Source of the DNA: CAZPEV01 sp964585635
GTDB taxonomy: Bacteria > Zixibacteria > MSB-5A5 > GN15 > JAAZOE01
Direction: 5' to 3'
DNA: 6,272 nucleotides
NCBI GenBank assembly: GCA_964585635.1
Contig: CAZPEV010000181.1
Coordinates: 1 to 6,272, forward strand
The first letter of the stretch is position 1, and each line of letters opens with the position of its first letter. The position numbers were made by a program, and so were the translations under genes. The notes below the pieces were generated by a model that did not search any database, was not told where the DNA came from, and saw nothing but the letters and a program-made list of their open reading frames with translations. Below, piece after piece: positions 5,416 through 6,272 of the stretch.

Positions 5416-6228
5416 ATGAAGAGACAGATTTTGCTATGGAGTCTGGCGCTTGCCATTACGGTGGCGTCGGCGGTTTTTCAGCGCCGGACCGGCCCAACTT
5501 ACCCCCTCAACGGTATGGTCGACCTGGCCGGTCAAAGAATCGTTTATTCTTTGGACCGTAGCCATGGGGGAAAGACTGATGATACCGTGGCGATAGCGGT
5601 CCCACATATTCAGGCACAGGGAATCGTTCATTATAGGCGTTACCGGACGGCGGAGCCTTTTGTGGATATTCCCATGAGTTATGACGGAGACCTGCTGACG
5701 GCCAATCTGCCCCGGCAGCCGCTGGCCGGCCAACTTGAATATTGTGTCGAACTTCAGGCGGGGGGGAAACGGATCATCATTCCCGAACAGCGCACCGCGG
5801 TCATTCGCTTTAAGGGACACGTTCCTCCGGTTGTCCTGGCATCGCATATTCTGCTCATATTTGCGGCCATGCTGCTGTCAAGCCGAACCGGCCTTGAGGC
5901 CCTCGACCCGAAGGGAAGCAGTCGCCGGCTGACGATCTGGACCACGGTGCTACTCCTTATCGGCGGGCTGCTGCTGGGGGCGCTTGTTCAGAAGTACGCG
6001 TTCGGTTCCTATTGGACCGGGGTACCGTTTGGATGGGACTTGACCGACAACAAGACGCTAATAGCATTCATCGGGTGGGGAGCAGCCTGGCTGCAGCATC
6101 GACGCCAGGCCTATCCGCGGTATTGGGTGCTGGCCGCGGCGTTGATTATGCTGGTTGTGTTTCTAATCCCTCACAGCATTCTCGGGTCGCAACTTGACTA
6201 TTCCACCGGACAAATCCAAGTGGGTTAG
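5416..6228 (+). CDS. Membrane protein of unknown function, about five transmembrane segments
   Basis: I do not recognise a named family. The 270-residue product has an N-terminal hydrophobic segment (about 5-21) after Lys-2 and Arg-3, then a soluble, probably periplasmic domain (about 22-136) rich in beta-type stretches such as VDIPMSYDGD and LEYCVELQAGG. Four more hydrophobic segments follow: about 138-155, 173-195, 213-226 and 236-257. Between the third and fourth lies an aromatic, charged loop, GSYWTGVPFGWDLTDNKT (197-214), which looks like the functional hotspot. The Trp/Gly/Asp-rich loop loosely recalls the tryptophan-rich motif of cytochrome c assembly proteins (CcmC/CcsA), but the rest does not match and I do not assign that role. 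Start choice: the ATG at 5416 has GAGG 4 bases upstream (the spacing also seen at the S9 gene) and begins MKRQ; the in-frame ATG at 5404 would add four residues and has no ribosome site. Apparently monocistronic, divergent from the S9 gene. Confidence 0.85.
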   Translation: MKRQILLWSLALAITVASAVFQRRTGPTYPLNGMVDLAGQRIVYSLDRSHGGKTDDTVAIAVPHIQAQGIVHYRRYRTAEPFVDIPMSYDGDLLTANLPRQPLAGQLEYCVELQAGGKRIIIPEQRTAVIRFKGHVPPVVLASHILLIFAAMLLSSRTGLEALDPKGSSRRLTIWTTVLLLIGGLLLGALVQKYAFGSYWTGVPFGWDLTDNKTLIAFIGWGAAWLQHRRQAYPRYWVLAAALIMLVVFLIPHSILGSQLDYSTGQIQVG

Positions 6229-6272
6229 GAGTAGCGGCCCCGTTCGAGATCGGTTATCCCGCAAAATAAACC
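6229..6272. other. Intergenic end of window
   Basis: Forty-four bases after the membrane-protein stop. I see no start codon with a ribosome site, no hairpin with a T-run and no repeat here. Confidence 0.5.

Overview
This window looks like a piece of chromosome from a free-living diderm (Gram-negative-type) bacterium. It is moderately GC-rich, with strong Shine-Dalgarno motifs. Two products carry lipobox signal peptides, one of them with a SPOR (peptidoglycan-binding) domain, and a third is a secreted DUF1573 protein; together these point to an outer membrane and periplasm. I cannot fix the taxon. The mix of secreted DUF1573, an S9 peptidase lipoprotein and an orphan membrane protein would suit an FCB-type or candidate-phylum bacterium (for example Zixibacteria-like), but that is inference. 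No transposase, integrase, CRISPR array, tRNA or rRNA is visible.

Layout, left to right: (1) the C-terminal 130 codons of the RNA ligase gene rtcB (+ strand, cut by the window edge). (2) A 280-bp intergenic stretch with no convincing protein gene. It holds a long three-segment hairpin ending in a T-run on the - strand, preceded on that strand by a TTGACA promoter-like element. This is either an intrinsic terminator or a free-standing RNA of about 100 nt, and it is the most interesting non-coding signal here. (3) A - strand two-gene operon: a cystathionine beta-synthase-type PLP enzyme, then a secreted DUF1573 protein. The two reading frames share an ATGA overlap. (4) On the + strand, divergent from that operon, a SPOR-domain lipoprotein. 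(5) A convergent gap of 138 bp with nested inverted repeats. (6) On the - strand, a 641-residue S9-family (prolyl oligopeptidase-like) serine peptidase predicted to be a lipoprotein. (7) Divergent from it on the + strand, a five-segment membrane protein of unknown function that ends 44 bp before the window edge.

Apart from the coupled PLP enzyme and DUF1573 pair, the genes appear to be separate transcription units; strand changes and promoter-like sequences separate them. Four of the five complete genes encode exported or envelope proteins: DUF1573, SPOR lipoprotein, S9 peptidase and membrane protein. The enzyme work is sulfur amino-acid metabolism (PLP enzyme), peptide hydrolysis outside the cytoplasm (S9) and RNA ligation or repair (RtcB). 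I see no clear defence, secretion or mobile system. The best candidates for something undescribed are the intergenic RNA/terminator at 438-571, the nested inverted repeats at 3121-3238, and the orphan membrane protein at 5416-6228.
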